Part shown: positions 25,728 to 34,460 of the stretch, piece after piece
How the letters are laid out: every line of letters begins with the position of its first letter
How positions within the stretch are numbered: the stretch's first letter is position 1
DNA from: Burkholderiaceae bacterium 16
GTDB lineage: Bacteria; Pseudomonadota; Gammaproteobacteria; Burkholderiales; Burkholderiaceae
Assembly (NCBI GenBank): GCA_000955785.1
Contig: JYOD01000015.1
Location: 45,142 to 109,141 of the forward strand
Direction: 5' to 3'
Length of the DNA stretch: 64,000 nt
Notes under the pieces: model-generated
What the model was told of the DNA's origin: nothing
Databases searched by the model: none
Seen by the model: the letters and a program-made list of their open reading frames with translations, nothing else
Made by a program: the position numbers and the translations under genes

Positions 25728-26608
25728 GCGGCGCTCCCGCAATCGGCGCGCCGGAGGATGAAGTCGGCGACATCGTCGCGCACCGGGGCCAGCCAGTGCA
25801 GCGGGTCGGAGAAGGCACCGATCAGCAAGGTGTGGGAGAGCCGCGCATAGCTGCGGTACTGCACCGGCACGCCGTTGCGCTCCAGGCGCTGGGCCATTTG
25901 CGCTGAGTTGCGCTGCGGGTTGACCAGGCGGTCGCCTTCATCCACGCCGATAAAGGCGGCCGGCGAACGCGCGTCGGCATGGTCGATAGGCTGGGAGCCG
26001 GGCGGGTAGTCGGGGTGATGGAACACCGGTTTCGCCTGCGGGTTGACGATCGGCAGGAAATCGTAGGGCCCGGCCAGCCCGATCCAGCCGCGCAACTGGC
26101 CGGGGCTCAGGTCAACGCGGCCGAGCCAGCGCGCATCGAGCGCGAGCATGGCGGCGTTGTAGCCGCCCGCGCTGTGTCCCATCACGAACAGCCGTTGCGG
26201 ATCGCCGCCGTAATTGGCGATCTCGCGCCGCGTCCAGGCGACGGCACGGGCGTTGTCCACCAGGAAATCCGGATAGCTGACCTCGGGGTAGAGGCGATAG
26301 TCCGGAATCACGGTCAGGATGCCGCGCGTGGCCAGGGCTGCCGCGACGAAGGCGTAGTCGGCCCGCTCGCCGCTGTTCCAGGTGCCGCCGTAGAAGAACA
26401 CCACCACAGGCGCCTTGCCGGAGCAGGCCGGCTCGCGGGGCGCATAGATGTCGAGCTTGCCGCGCGCGCCGTCGGCATAGGGCACGCTGGCGGTGAGGGC
26501 ATAGGCTTTGCTTTGGGTCAGGCCATTCAGCACGTCCGACGTGGAGCACGCGCCCAGCCCCACCAGCGGCAGCACCAGCAGCAGTGAAAGAAGGCGCGGT
26601 CTGGGCAT
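25724..26608 (-). CDS. alpha/beta hydrolase lipoprotein (carboxylesterase type)
   Basis: 294-aa esterase/lipase-like protein anchored as a lipoprotein (signal about 1-20, lipobox VGLGACS). Nucleophile motif VMGHSAGGYNA; terminal His in LSHTLLIGAF; Asp probably in FIGVDEGDRLV. The oxyanion motif reads FFYGGTWN, with Tyr where the hormone-sensitive-lipase family has His of HGG. It overlaps the broken DUF1289 gene by 4 nt. Substrate unknown. Confidence 0.86.
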   Translation of the reverse strand: MPRPRLLSLLLVLPLVGLGACSTSDVLNGLTQSKAYALTASVPYADGARGKLDIYAPREPACSGKAPVVVFFYGGTWNSGERADYAFVAAALATRGILTVIPDYRLYPEVSYPDFLVDNARAVAWTRREIANYGGDPQRLFVMGHSAGGYNAAMLALDARWLGRVDLSPGQLRGWIGLAGPYDFLPIVNPQAKPVFHHPDYPPGSQPIDHADARSPAAFIGVDEGDRLVNPQRNSAQMAQRLERNGVPVQYRSYARLSHTLLIGAFSDPLHWLAPVRDDVADFILRRADCGSAA

Positions 26609-26837
26609 GGGCTAGGCTTCCTGGAAGGTGATTTTTTCAAGCGCCGCCGGCCATTCTTGCATATACCTTGCATAGACGTACGGTGTCCCCTTGTTGTAGC
26701 GCGCCGCGGGGCCTGGCGCCACGGGCTTGCCGCGCGCACATGAGTGGGGCGCCGCAATATGGACGCCGCGCCAGCGTGCCCGCGCAGACCTGCGGCCGGC
26801 GTCCTTTCGTGAACGCGCTTGCCATGGGAGATATCGC

Positions 26838-28151
26838 TTGTTCGGCACCTGGGCATGGATCATCGGCGCGCTGCTTGTCGCCATCGGGCTGATCGGCTCG
26901 GTGGTGAAGCGCCTGCCCATTTCGTTCTCCGCGCTTTACCTGCTGTTCGGCATGTTGCTGGGCCCGTTCGGCTTCGGCCTGATCCATTTCGATATCACCC
27001 GTCGCGAGCATGTGGCGGTGCTGGAGATCATTACGGAAATCGCCCTGCTGGTCTCGCTGTTCGCGGTGGGCTTGCGCTTGCGCGCGCATCCGCGCGATCG
27101 CATCTGGCGCCTTCCGCTGCGGCTGGCCACGCTGGGCATGTTGCTCACCATTGCCATGCTGGCTGTCATCGGGGCCTGGGCAATGGGGCTCCCGCCCGGC
27201 GTGGCATTGCTGCTGGCGGCCATCCTGGCGCCCACCGATCCGGTGCTGGCTTCGGATGTGCAGGTCGACGACACGCAGGACCGTGACCGGACGCGGTTCA
27301 GCCTGAGCGGGGAGGGCGGGCTGAACGATGGCGCCGCCTTTCCCTTCGTCATGCTGGCGCTTAGCCTGCCGGGCGCGCACGAACCGGGCGCCGCCTGGCT
27401 GCGCTGGCTATGGCTCGACCTGCTGTGGGCCACGCTGGCGGGACTGGCGGTGGGCTGGGGGCTGGGCTGGCTGTGCAGCCGCGTGGTGCTGGCGCTGCGC
27501 AAGCGCCTCGGCGGCGCGCTGGGGATGGAGAGCTTCTTCACCATCGGCCTGATTGGACTGGCTTACGGCGCCGCGCTGGCGGTGCATGGCTACGGCTTCC
27601 TGGCGGTGTTCGCCGCCGGCATCGCCATGCGTCATGTCGAGCACGAGGAGAACCAGGACGTCGCGCCCGACGAAGTGCTGGGCGCAATGACGCCTGCCGA
27701 ACATGAGCGGGCGGCCGTGCACCAGGACAAGGCCGCCGCTTACCTGGCGCATACCGTCAGCGAGTTCTCGCTGGACCTGGAGCGGCTCGCCGAGCTTAGC
27801 GTGATGGTGGTGGTGGGCGCCTTGCTTTCCACGCGGCTGCTGCGCGGGGAATACCTGGCCCTGGGGCTCGCGCTGATCCTGGCCGTGCGTCCGCTTGCCG
27901 TCGCGATATCCACCATCGGGGTCGCGCTGCAGCCTGCGCAGCGGCGGCTCATTGCCTGGTTCGGCGTGCGCGGCATCGGCTCGGTCTATTACCTCGCCTT
28001 TGCCCTGGCGCACGGCGCCGATCCCCGCTACGCGGCCCTGCTGGCCGACGCCACGCTGTGCGTGGTGGTGCTGTCGGTGGCCCTGCATGGTTCATCGGCG
28101 ACGCCGCTGATGGCCATGTACCGGCGCTGGCGCGGTGCCGCCAAGGCCTGA
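26838..28151 (+). CDS. cation:proton antiporter (CPA1 family)
   Basis: 437-aa membrane protein with about 12 membrane segments and the CPA motifs LAAILAPTDPVLASDVQV and GEGGLNDGAAFPFVM, whose acidic residues carry ions. It is probably a Na+ or K+/H+ antiporter. The start is read as TTG 26838 with GGGAG ending 7 nt upstream, giving LFGTWAWIIGALL; a TTG at 26727 would add 37 polar residues without a good site. The central loop (MRHVEHEENQDVAPDE) is cytoplasmic and charged. Confidence 0.87.
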   Translation: MFGTWAWIIGALLVAIGLIGSVVKRLPISFSALYLLFGMLLGPFGFGLIHFDITRREHVAVLEIITEIALLVSLFAVGLRLRAHPRDRIWRLPLRLATLGMLLTIAMLAVIGAWAMGLPPGVALLLAAILAPTDPVLASDVQVDDTQDRDRTRFSLSGEGGLNDGAAFPFVMLALSLPGAHEPGAAWLRWLWLDLLWATLAGLAVGWGLGWLCSRVVLALRKRLGGALGMESFFTIGLIGLAYGAALAVHGYGFLAVFAAGIAMRHVEHEENQDVAPDEVLGAMTPAEHERAAVHQDKAAAYLAHTVSEFSLDLERLAELSVMVVVGALLSTRLLRGEYLALGLALILAVRPLAVAISTIGVALQPAQRRLIAWFGVRGIGSVYYLAFALAHGADPRYAALLADATLCVVVLSVALHGSSATPLMAMYRRWRGAAKA

Positions 28152-28339
28152 AGCCGCCGGCTTCGCGGCCACCTCCTGCACGATTGCGCGGTCTGCGCCG
28201 TACTCATGCCAGGACGGTTTGCACGCCCGGCAATGACGCCGATTCCTAAAGCTCTTGTCCCCGGATGCCGATATTTGTTCTGGCCCCGGCATCGTCTGCC
28301 GGTGCCGGCACCCAAAGAACAAAAATCGGAATTTTCAGT

Positions 28340-30028
28340 ATGACGGGAACCACTTTCCGCCCCTGCGCAGGCTTGCTCGCAGCATGGCTTGCCGCCGCCA
28401 CGGTCGCCGCCTGCGGCGGCGGTGGCGATGCACCCGCTACCAGCCAGACGGCCGCGCCGGCCAGCAGCGCACCCGCTGTGCCCTCTGTGCCCGCGGTGCC
28501 GGTCATGCCGGCCCTCGCTCCGGCATGCGACGGCTGCAGCGCCGCGGACGGCAGCAATTACTCGGGCTCGGGTGTCGGCGTCTGGTCGGCCTCCAATACC
28601 ACCGGCGCCGCTGCCGATCTGCCGATTTCCATCGGTGGCGTGAGCGGAAAATCGGTGACGCTGCTCTACACCAATGGCGCGGCCGAGCAAGCCATGCCGG
28701 CGCTGTCGCTGTCGGTCATCCAGTCCGAACTGGGCAATCTCTCGATCCAGTCGGCCGAGTCGTTGTCGTCCACGCACGACGAGCGCACGCGGCGCGATAT
28801 CGCCGAGTTCAATCGCGCCGGCTGAGCGGCACTGGCCGGCGGCAAGCGCGTTGCCAGCCTGTCCGTGATGGCGCCGCCTCCGCCGCGCGCTTCCGTGCAA
28901 GGCGACACCAAGAGCTGGTATCACACCGACGGCACGCGCCGCCTGGCTACGCTGACCCGGCAACTGCCGGCAGGCGATGGGACGGTAGTCAACATCTGGG
29001 TGGAAAACGCCGAAACGTCCAATATCGGCAGCACAATCGTCGACGAACTGCTCAGCAGTTTCATCGGCGCCGGCGGCATCTACGATATGCTGACCCAGGT
29101 CGGTGGCCCGCTGTGGGGCGCCCACAGCTACAACAACCTCATTGCCGCCAGTGGCCAGCCGATCGATATCGTTATCCTTAACTTTGACAAGAACGGCAGG
29201 CCGGGCGGTACCGTGGGCTATTTCTGGGGACTGCATAACCTGACGGCTGCCTCGGATGCGCGCAGCAACGAATCGCTGTCGCTCTATCTCGACTCCGAGA
29301 CGCTCCAGCTGGCCGGCGCAGCAGGCATGAAGGCAATGAAGATGACCATGGCGCATGAGGGAATGCATATGCAGAACTTCTATCGCCGCGGTGTCAAGGC
29401 CGGCCAGAAGTATGCATTCGATACCTGGCTGGAAGAAATGTCCGCGATGATGATGGAGGACTTCGCCAGCTACAGCATCGATCCCGGCTATAACGCGATC
29501 CGTGACGTGCGCTTCCTCGACTACGTGTCGCAAGGCAATGGCAACTTCAACTGCAATCTGCTGCAGTTCACCGGTTTCGGCGCGACCTGCGAGAGCTATT
29601 CGGTGTCGGGCAGCTTTGGCGGCTTCCTCGACCGGCAGCTTGGCCTGGCCTTCTACAAGGACTTGCTGAGCCGCACCAGCAGCATGGATTCGAAGACCGT
29701 GCTCGACCAGGCCATCAAGGCGGCGCGTCCGGACTCCGGCTTCGACCAGGAACTGTTGCGCTGGACCGTCACCAGCAACTCGCTGATGCCTGCGGCCTCG
29801 TCGCCGGCGCGCTACGGCTACCCGGCCCGCGTCGACGGCGGCTTTACGCTGCCGCTGATCGATCCGGACCTGGCTAAGTACCGCTCGGTGCGCAAGCTGC
29901 CCAGCGCGGTCGCCGCCACGCTGCAGCCGTACGGCAGCTTCCCGGTAGTCCGCGGCAATGTGGGCGCGACGTACAGCGAAACGGTGTGCGTGCCGGCTGG
30001 CACCACGCTGTCCGTAGTGGTGTACTGA
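28340..30028 (+). pseudogene. M30-type metalloprotease lipoprotein broken by an in-frame TGA
   Basis: From ATG 28340 a lipoprotein signal (LAAATVAACGGGG) and a domain run to FNRAG, then TGA at 28823-28825. The same frame continues AALAGGKRVASLSVMAPP and on to 30028 with the metalloprotease core MAHEGMHMQNF (HEXXH) and downstream Glu candidates. Total about 562 codons, fitting Peptidase M30 (hyicolysin-like). A TGG-to-TGA change is the simplest cause. Restart at GTG 28865 or ATG 28868 has no ribosome site and would lack a signal peptide. Readthrough or sequence error are alternatives. Confidence 0.82.
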
Positions 30029-30075
30029 TACGGAACGCGCAACGCGCGGACACGCCGGATCCCCTCCGGCGGCCC

Positions 30076-30100
30076 CCGGGCGGCGGCATCCGCCGCCCGG
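30076..30100 (+). terminator. GC-only hairpin after the protease pseudogene
   Basis: A perfect 11-bp stem CCGGGCGGCGG pairing with CCGCCGCCCGG around a 3-nt loop. No T-run; it may be a weak terminator or an RNA 3' end stabiliser. Confidence 0.4.
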
Positions 30101-30121
30101 CCTGCCAAGCCATCGAACCTC

Positions 30122-30442
30122 ATGCACCGAATCCTGATCCTGATTGCCGCACTGTCCATTGTGCTTGCCGCGTGCGTGCATGCGGTGCCCGCCGGCAGGT
30201 CCATTGCGCTGACGGGCACGGTGATGGTCAAGGGCAGCGCGCTGTTCCAGCAGCCTGTGCTGGTTACCGCCGACGGCGAGGCATGGGTTCTCGAAAAACT
30301 CCCCGTGGAACAGGCCCAGGCCCTGGGCAGCCAGCAGGTGACCGTAACCGGCGTGGTGCTGCGCGCAAACCAGCCAGGCATCTGGGCGCCGGCCATTCGC
30401 GTCGAACATGTGGACGCCGCGCCGGGCGCGCCTTCGCGGTAG
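30122..30442 (+). CDS. small lipoprotein, unknown
   Basis: 106-aa lipoprotein with lipobox VLAAC at residues 14-18. The rest is beta-rich (SIALTGTVMVKG, PVLVTADGEAWVL, QVTVTGVVLRA), consistent with a small OB- or SH3-like barrel. It follows the protease pseudogene by about 90 nt. No function assigned. Confidence 0.7.
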   Translation: MHRILILIAALSIVLAACVHAVPAGRSIALTGTVMVKGSALFQQPVLVTADGEAWVLEKLPVEQAQALGSQQVTVTGVVLRANQPGIWAPAIRVEHVDAAPGAPSR

Positions 30443-30574
30443 GCGGACGCCGGCAGGCTGCGAGATCCTGATGGCGCACATGAAGTCTTTTGACTGACTC
30501 GCACAAAGCACGTCTCCCCCGTGCCGGCGCGGCAACGCTATCCTTGCCGCTGTCTTTCCGCGCCTCCCAGCCTT

Positions 30575-30919
30575 ATGCCCTTCGTCATTACGGATGCCTG
30601 CATCCAGTGCCGCTACACCGACTGCGTCGAGGTCTGCCCCATGTCGTGCTTCCACGAAGGGCCGAATTTCCTTGTGATCAACCCCGACGAATGCATCGAT
30701 TGCTCGATGTGCGTGCCCGAGTGCCCCGTGGGCGCGATTTACTCGGACGAGGATCTGCCAGCCGGCCAGCAGCATTTCCTGGCCCTCAACGCTGAACTCT
30801 CGCGCCAGGCTGGCTGGAAGCCGCTGCTCAAGGCCAAGGGCCCGCTGCCCGGGCACGAACAATGGGCCGGGCGGGACAACAAGCTGCCCATGCTGCTCAA
30901 GGATGCCGCGCAGTCCTAG
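30575..30919 (+). CDS. fdxA: 7Fe ferredoxin, FdxA type
   Basis: 114-aa low-potential ferredoxin carrying [3Fe-4S] and [4Fe-4S] clusters. Cys motifs ACIQCRYTDCVEVCP and ECIDCSMCVPECP and the phrase EGPNFLVINPDECIDC match Azotobacter-type FdxA closely. ATG 30575 gives the exact family N-terminus MPFVITDACI; the upstream ATG-like start at 30521 does not. It converges on fdsR with a 4-nt overlap of the two stop regions. A link to formate oxidation is possible but not required. Confidence 0.93.
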   Translation: MPFVITDACIQCRYTDCVEVCPMSCFHEGPNFLVINPDECIDCSMCVPECPVGAIYSDEDLPAGQQHFLALNAELSRQAGWKPLLKAKGPLPGHEQWAGRDNKLPMLLKDAAQS

Positions 30920-32019
30920 CCCTGGCGGCGTCCCCCGGCGTCCTCGGGAAAGGCTTCATCCAGCGTCAGTATCGTGCCGGTCAGGCTGCCGTCGTAGCCG
31001 GGCAGGGCATCCACCACCTGCCGGAAGCTGCCGCTCCTGAGCGCCGCCACGGCGCCGGCAAGCGCCGGGCTCTGCAGGCGCTCCCGCTCGATCGCAAAGA
31101 AATACCGCTCCTTGAGCACCGGCACGAAATCCAGCCCGAAGCGCCGCGCCGCCGTTTCCACGCCGAAGCCCGCATCGGCCATGCCACTGCCGATATAGGC
31201 AGCCACCGCCGCATGGGTGAACTCGCCATTGCTGTAGCCCTCGATCCGGCTGCTGTCGATGCCGTGTGCTTCCAGGATCAGATCCAGCAACAGCCGCGTA
31301 CCGGAACCGGTCTGCCGGTTGACGAAGCGCACATCGGCGCGGCACAGGTCCTGCAGCGTGTTGACCTGCAGCGGATTGCCGGGGCGCACGAAGATGCCTT
31401 GCGAGCGCACCGCCAGGTGGATCAGCAGATGCGTCTCCGGGCGGATCCACGTGGCGAAGCGGTCCAGCGTCTTTTGCTCGAATTCGCCGATCGGGACATG
31501 AAAGCCCGCAATATCGCAAGCGCCCTGCGCAAGTGCCGCTACCGCCTCAAGGCTGCCGCAATACTTCAGGTCGTGGCGAACCTGGTGCGCATCCAGGAAA
31601 TCGTGCAACGCGGCCACCGCGAAACCATGACTGGCGTGCAGCCGCAGCGTGGGGCCTGACTGGTCGACCAGCTTCTTCAGCTCTATCTCCAGTTCCGACG
31701 CCAGGCTTTCCAGCGTGGGGGACAGCCGCGCGGCAATGCGTTTGCTGGCCCATACCAGTTGCTGGGCCAGTGGCGAGAGCGCCGTGCCGCGGCCCCGTGT
31801 CTTGGCAATCAGCGCGCCGCCGAACAGCGCCTCCGCATCGCGCAGGATGCCCCAGGCGTAGCGGTAGGACAGCCCGGTTGCCTGCGCCGACTGGCTGATG
31901 CTGCCGGTGCTTTCAATCAGGCCCAGCAAGGCCACGAGGCGGGACACGTCGAGTGCCGGGCCGGCGCCTTGCTGGTCCTCGCGAATTTGCAGATGGGGTA
32001 GGATCGAGATGCGAATCAT
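30916..32019 (-). CDS. fdsR: regulator of the formate dehydrogenase operon, FdsR-like
   Basis: 367-aa regulator. An N-terminal LysR/ModE-like winged helix (about residues 25-90, LLGLIESTGSISQSAQATGL then YAWGILRDAE) is fused to a periplasmic-binding-protein-like domain of the molybdate/PBP type (about 120-350, SHGFAVAALHDFL, RQTGSGTRLLLD). Position divergent from fdsG matches fdsR of Cupriavidus necator, reported to control the fds operon both positively and negatively. A 20-bp palindromic site covers its own ATG, implying autoregulation. Effector (formate or molybdate-related) is not shown by sequence. Confidence 0.88.
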   Translation of the reverse strand: MIRISILPHLQIREDQQGAGPALDVSRLVALLGLIESTGSISQSAQATGLSYRYAWGILRDAEALFGGALIAKTRGRGTALSPLAQQLVWASKRIAARLSPTLESLASELEIELKKLVDQSGPTLRLHASHGFAVAALHDFLDAHQVRHDLKYCGSLEAVAALAQGACDIAGFHVPIGEFEQKTLDRFATWIRPETHLLIHLAVRSQGIFVRPGNPLQVNTLQDLCRADVRFVNRQTGSGTRLLLDLILEAHGIDSSRIEGYSNGEFTHAAVAAYIGSGMADAGFGVETAARRFGLDFVPVLKERYFFAIERERLQSPALAGAVAALRSGSFRQVVDALPGYDGSLTGTILTLDEAFPEDAGGRRQG

Positions 32020-32037
32020 ATGAGAAAAATAGCATAT
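32018..32037. promoter_or_regulatory. candidate FdsR operator 1, over the fdsR start codon
   Basis: ATATGAGAAAAATAGCATAT is an inverted repeat ATATG-N10-CATAT. It overlaps the fdsR ATG (32017-32019). A 19/20 match lies exactly 130 bp away in the same orientation (32148). Binding protein assignment is an inference from position. Confidence 0.65.
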
Positions 32038-32147
32038 TGCTCGAACGCGGCCAACTGCCTATAGTCCGCTGAAAGAGGCAGATGAACCGAAAAAAGCCAG
32101 CTAAAACAGCAAGGCGACATGGCTAATGCCCGTTTAGCACCCCCAAG

Positions 32148-32167
32148 ATATGAAAAAAATAGCATAT
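32148..32167. promoter_or_regulatory. candidate FdsR operator 2, upstream of fdsG
   Basis: ATATGAAAAAAATAGCATAT differs from operator 1 at one position. It is 145 bp before the fdsG ATG and sits in an AT-rich island in otherwise GC-rich DNA, so it is well placed to control the fds promoter. Two in-phase-like sites 130 bp apart would permit looping. Confidence 0.65.
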
Positions 32168-32312
32168 ATAGTGGCAGCCGGAAACCGGTTTGCCGCGCCC
32201 CGCAGCAGTTCCTGGCCAGACGCGCAAGCCAATGCGCCACACCGTCTGCCCCCGGCCCCGGACTTTGGGTCCATTTTTAGCGCCGGACAGTGCTGCGTCA
32301 CCAGGAGACCCG

Positions 32313-32822
32313 ATGTCCTCACCAGCTGCTGAAGCCCGGCGCGACCGGATCGCGCACATCGTAGCCACGCGCCGCGACATGCCGGGCGCCTTGTTGCCGA
32401 TCCTCCACGAGATCCAGGACGCGGTAGGCTACGTGCCCGCCGATGCCCTGCCCGAGATCGCCCGCGCGCTCAACCTGTCGCGCGCCGAGGTTCACGGCGT
32501 GGTCACCTTCTACCATCACTTCCGCGACAGCAAGCCGGGCCGGCATGTGATTCAGGTCTGCCGTGCCGAGGCGTGCCAGTCGGTCGGCAGCGAGGCGCTT
32601 GCCGCCCACGCCGAGCGCGTGCTGGGCTGCGGGTTTCATGAAACCACCGCCGATGGCGAGTTCACGCTGGAGCCGGTGTATTGCCTGGGCCAATGCGCCT
32701 GCGGCCCGGCCGTGATGGTCGGCGAGCAACTGGTGGGCCGCGTTACGCCGCAGCGCTTCGATGCTTTGGTCAAGGCCTGCGCGGATGCGTCACAGGATCG
32801 GGCAGCGGAGGTGCAGGCATGA
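32313..32822 (+). CDS. fdsG: NAD-dependent formate dehydrogenase gamma subunit
   Basis: 169-aa NuoE-like subunit carrying one [2Fe-2S] cluster, part of the soluble NAD+-reducing molybdenum formate dehydrogenase. Cluster Cys are in VCRAEACQSVGS and VYCLGQCACGPAVM. ATG 32313 has AGGAGA upstream and the family N-terminus. Its stop overlaps fdsB (ATGA), first of several such couplings in the operon. Confidence 0.95.
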   Translation: MSSPAAEARRDRIAHIVATRRDMPGALLPILHEIQDAVGYVPADALPEIARALNLSRAEVHGVVTFYHHFRDSKPGRHVIQVCRAEACQSVGSEALAAHAERVLGCGFHETTADGEFTLEPVYCLGQCACGPAVMVGEQLVGRVTPQRFDALVKACADASQDRAAEVQA

Positions 32823-34372
32823 GCGTGACCGTATTCGTTCCCCGGGATTCCAGCGCGCTCGCCATGGGCGCCGACGACGTGGCGCGCGCCATCGCGCGTG
32901 AAGCCGCGGCGCGCGGCGCCACCGTGGAGATGGTGCGCAACGGCTCGCGCGGCATGTTCTGGCTGGAACCGCTGGTCGAGGTGCAGACCGCCGCCGGACG
33001 CGTGGCCTATGGCCCGGTCACGCCGGACGATGTCGCCGCGTTGTTCGACGCCGGCTTCCTGACGGGCGGGGCGCACGCGCTGGCGCTCGGCCCCACCGGG
33101 GAGATCCCTTTCCTCAAGGGGCAGGAGCGCCTGACCTTCGCCCGCATGGGCATTACCGATCCGCTCTCGCTGAATGACTACATCGCGCATGAGGGCTACG
33201 CCGGCCTGACCCGCGCGCTGGCGCTGGACGGTGCGCAGATCGCGCGCGAAGTGACCGATTCCGGACTGCGCGGGCGCGGCGGCGCAGCCTTTCCCACCGG
33301 CATCAAGTGGCAGACCGTGCTGAACGCGCAGTCGCCCACCAAATACGTGGTCTGCAACGCCGACGAGGGCGACTCGGGCACCTTCTCCGACCGCATGGTG
33401 ATGGAAGGCGATCCCTTCATGCTGATCGAGGGCATGACCATCGCCGGCCTCGCGGTGGGTGCGCAGCACGGCTACATCTACGTGCGCTCGGAATATCCGC
33501 ACGCCATTGCCATGCTGGAAGCGGCCATCGGCATCGCCCATGCCGCCGGGTGGCTGGGCGACGATATCCGCGGCAGCGGCCGGCGCTTCCGCCTGGAAGT
33601 GCGCAAGGGCGCGGGCGCTTATGTGTGCGGCGAGGAAACGGCGCTGCTGGAGAGCATCGAAGGCAAGCGCGGCGTGGTACGCGCCAAGCCGCCGCTGCCG
33701 GCGATCGAAGGCCTGTTCGGCAAGCCCACCATCATCAACAACGTGATCTCGCTGGCCACCGTGCCGCTGATCCTCGCACGCGGCGCGCAGTTCTACCGCG
33801 ACTACGGCATGGGCCGCTCGCGCGGCACGCTGCCGTTCCAGATCGCGGGCAATGTGCGGCAGGGCGGGCTGGTGGAGAAGGCCTTCGGCGTGACCCTGCG
33901 CGAGCTGCTGGAGGACTATGGCCAGGGCACGCGCAGCGGGCGGGCGATCCGCGCGGTGCAGGTGGGCGGTCCGCTGGGCGCCTACCTGCCGGTTTCGCGG
34001 CTGGATACGCCGATGGACTACGAAGCGTTCGCGGCCTTTGGCGCGGTGCTGGGACACGGCGGCATCGTGGTGTTCGACGACACCGTCGACATGGCGAAGC
34101 AGGCGCGCTACGCGATGGAATTCTGCGCCATCGAATCCTGCGGCAAATGCACGCCCTGCCGGATCGGCTCGACGCGCGGCGTCGAAGTGATCGACAAGAT
34201 CATCGCGGGCGACCAGCCGGTCAAGCACGTGAAGCTGGTGCGCGACCTGTGCGACACCATGCTGGGCGGATCGCTGTGTGCCATGGGCGGCATGACGCCA
34301 TACCCGGTGCTGTCGGCGCTCGACGAATTTCCGGAAGACTTTGGCGTGGCCGTGCCAGCCAAGGCTGCCTGA
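32819..34372 (+). CDS. fdsB: NAD-dependent formate dehydrogenase beta subunit
   Basis: 517-aa NuoF-like diaphorase subunit that binds FMN and NAD and passes electrons from the Fe-S chain to NAD+. FMN/NAD region LRGRGGAAFPTGIKW and CNADEGDSGTFSDR; the [4Fe-4S] site is ESCGKCTPCRIG with a later Cys in GSLCAMGG. An N-terminal thioredoxin-like region (about 1-90) corresponds to the extra domain of this family. Starts within the fdsG stop (ATGA). Length fits C. necator FdsB (about 520 aa). Confidence 0.96.
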   Translation: MSVTVFVPRDSSALAMGADDVARAIAREAAARGATVEMVRNGSRGMFWLEPLVEVQTAAGRVAYGPVTPDDVAALFDAGFLTGGAHALALGPTGEIPFLKGQERLTFARMGITDPLSLNDYIAHEGYAGLTRALALDGAQIAREVTDSGLRGRGGAAFPTGIKWQTVLNAQSPTKYVVCNADEGDSGTFSDRMVMEGDPFMLIEGMTIAGLAVGAQHGYIYVRSEYPHAIAMLEAAIGIAHAAGWLGDDIRGSGRRFRLEVRKGAGAYVCGEETALLESIEGKRGVVRAKPPLPAIEGLFGKPTIINNVISLATVPLILARGAQFYRDYGMGRSRGTLPFQIAGNVRQGGLVEKAFGVTLRELLEDYGQGTRSGRAIRAVQVGGPLGAYLPVSRLDTPMDYEAFAAFGAVLGHGGIVVFDDTVDMAKQARYAMEFCAIESCGKCTPCRIGSTRGVEVIDKIIAGDQPVKHVKLVRDLCDTMLGGSLCAMGGMTPYPVLSALDEFPEDFGVAVPAKAA

Positions 34373-34460
34373 ACGCAGCGCTACGGCATACCGAACCGGC
34401 GCTGCCTCTGCGCCCTCTGAATCACCAGTACGCGGCCTGCGGCCGCAGCGGGAGTCCGCC

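Noticed and set aside
28028..30862. 944-codon open frame on the minus strand across the protease pseudogene
   Set aside because: Antisense to conserved coding sequence, no ribosome site, Arg/Gly/His-rich composition typical of GC-rich shadow frames.
32018..32167. AT-rich repeats at fdsR-fdsG considered as ModE boxes
   Set aside because: They lack the TATATA half site and CG outer bases seen at the modA box; ATATG-N10-CATAT is a different dyad.
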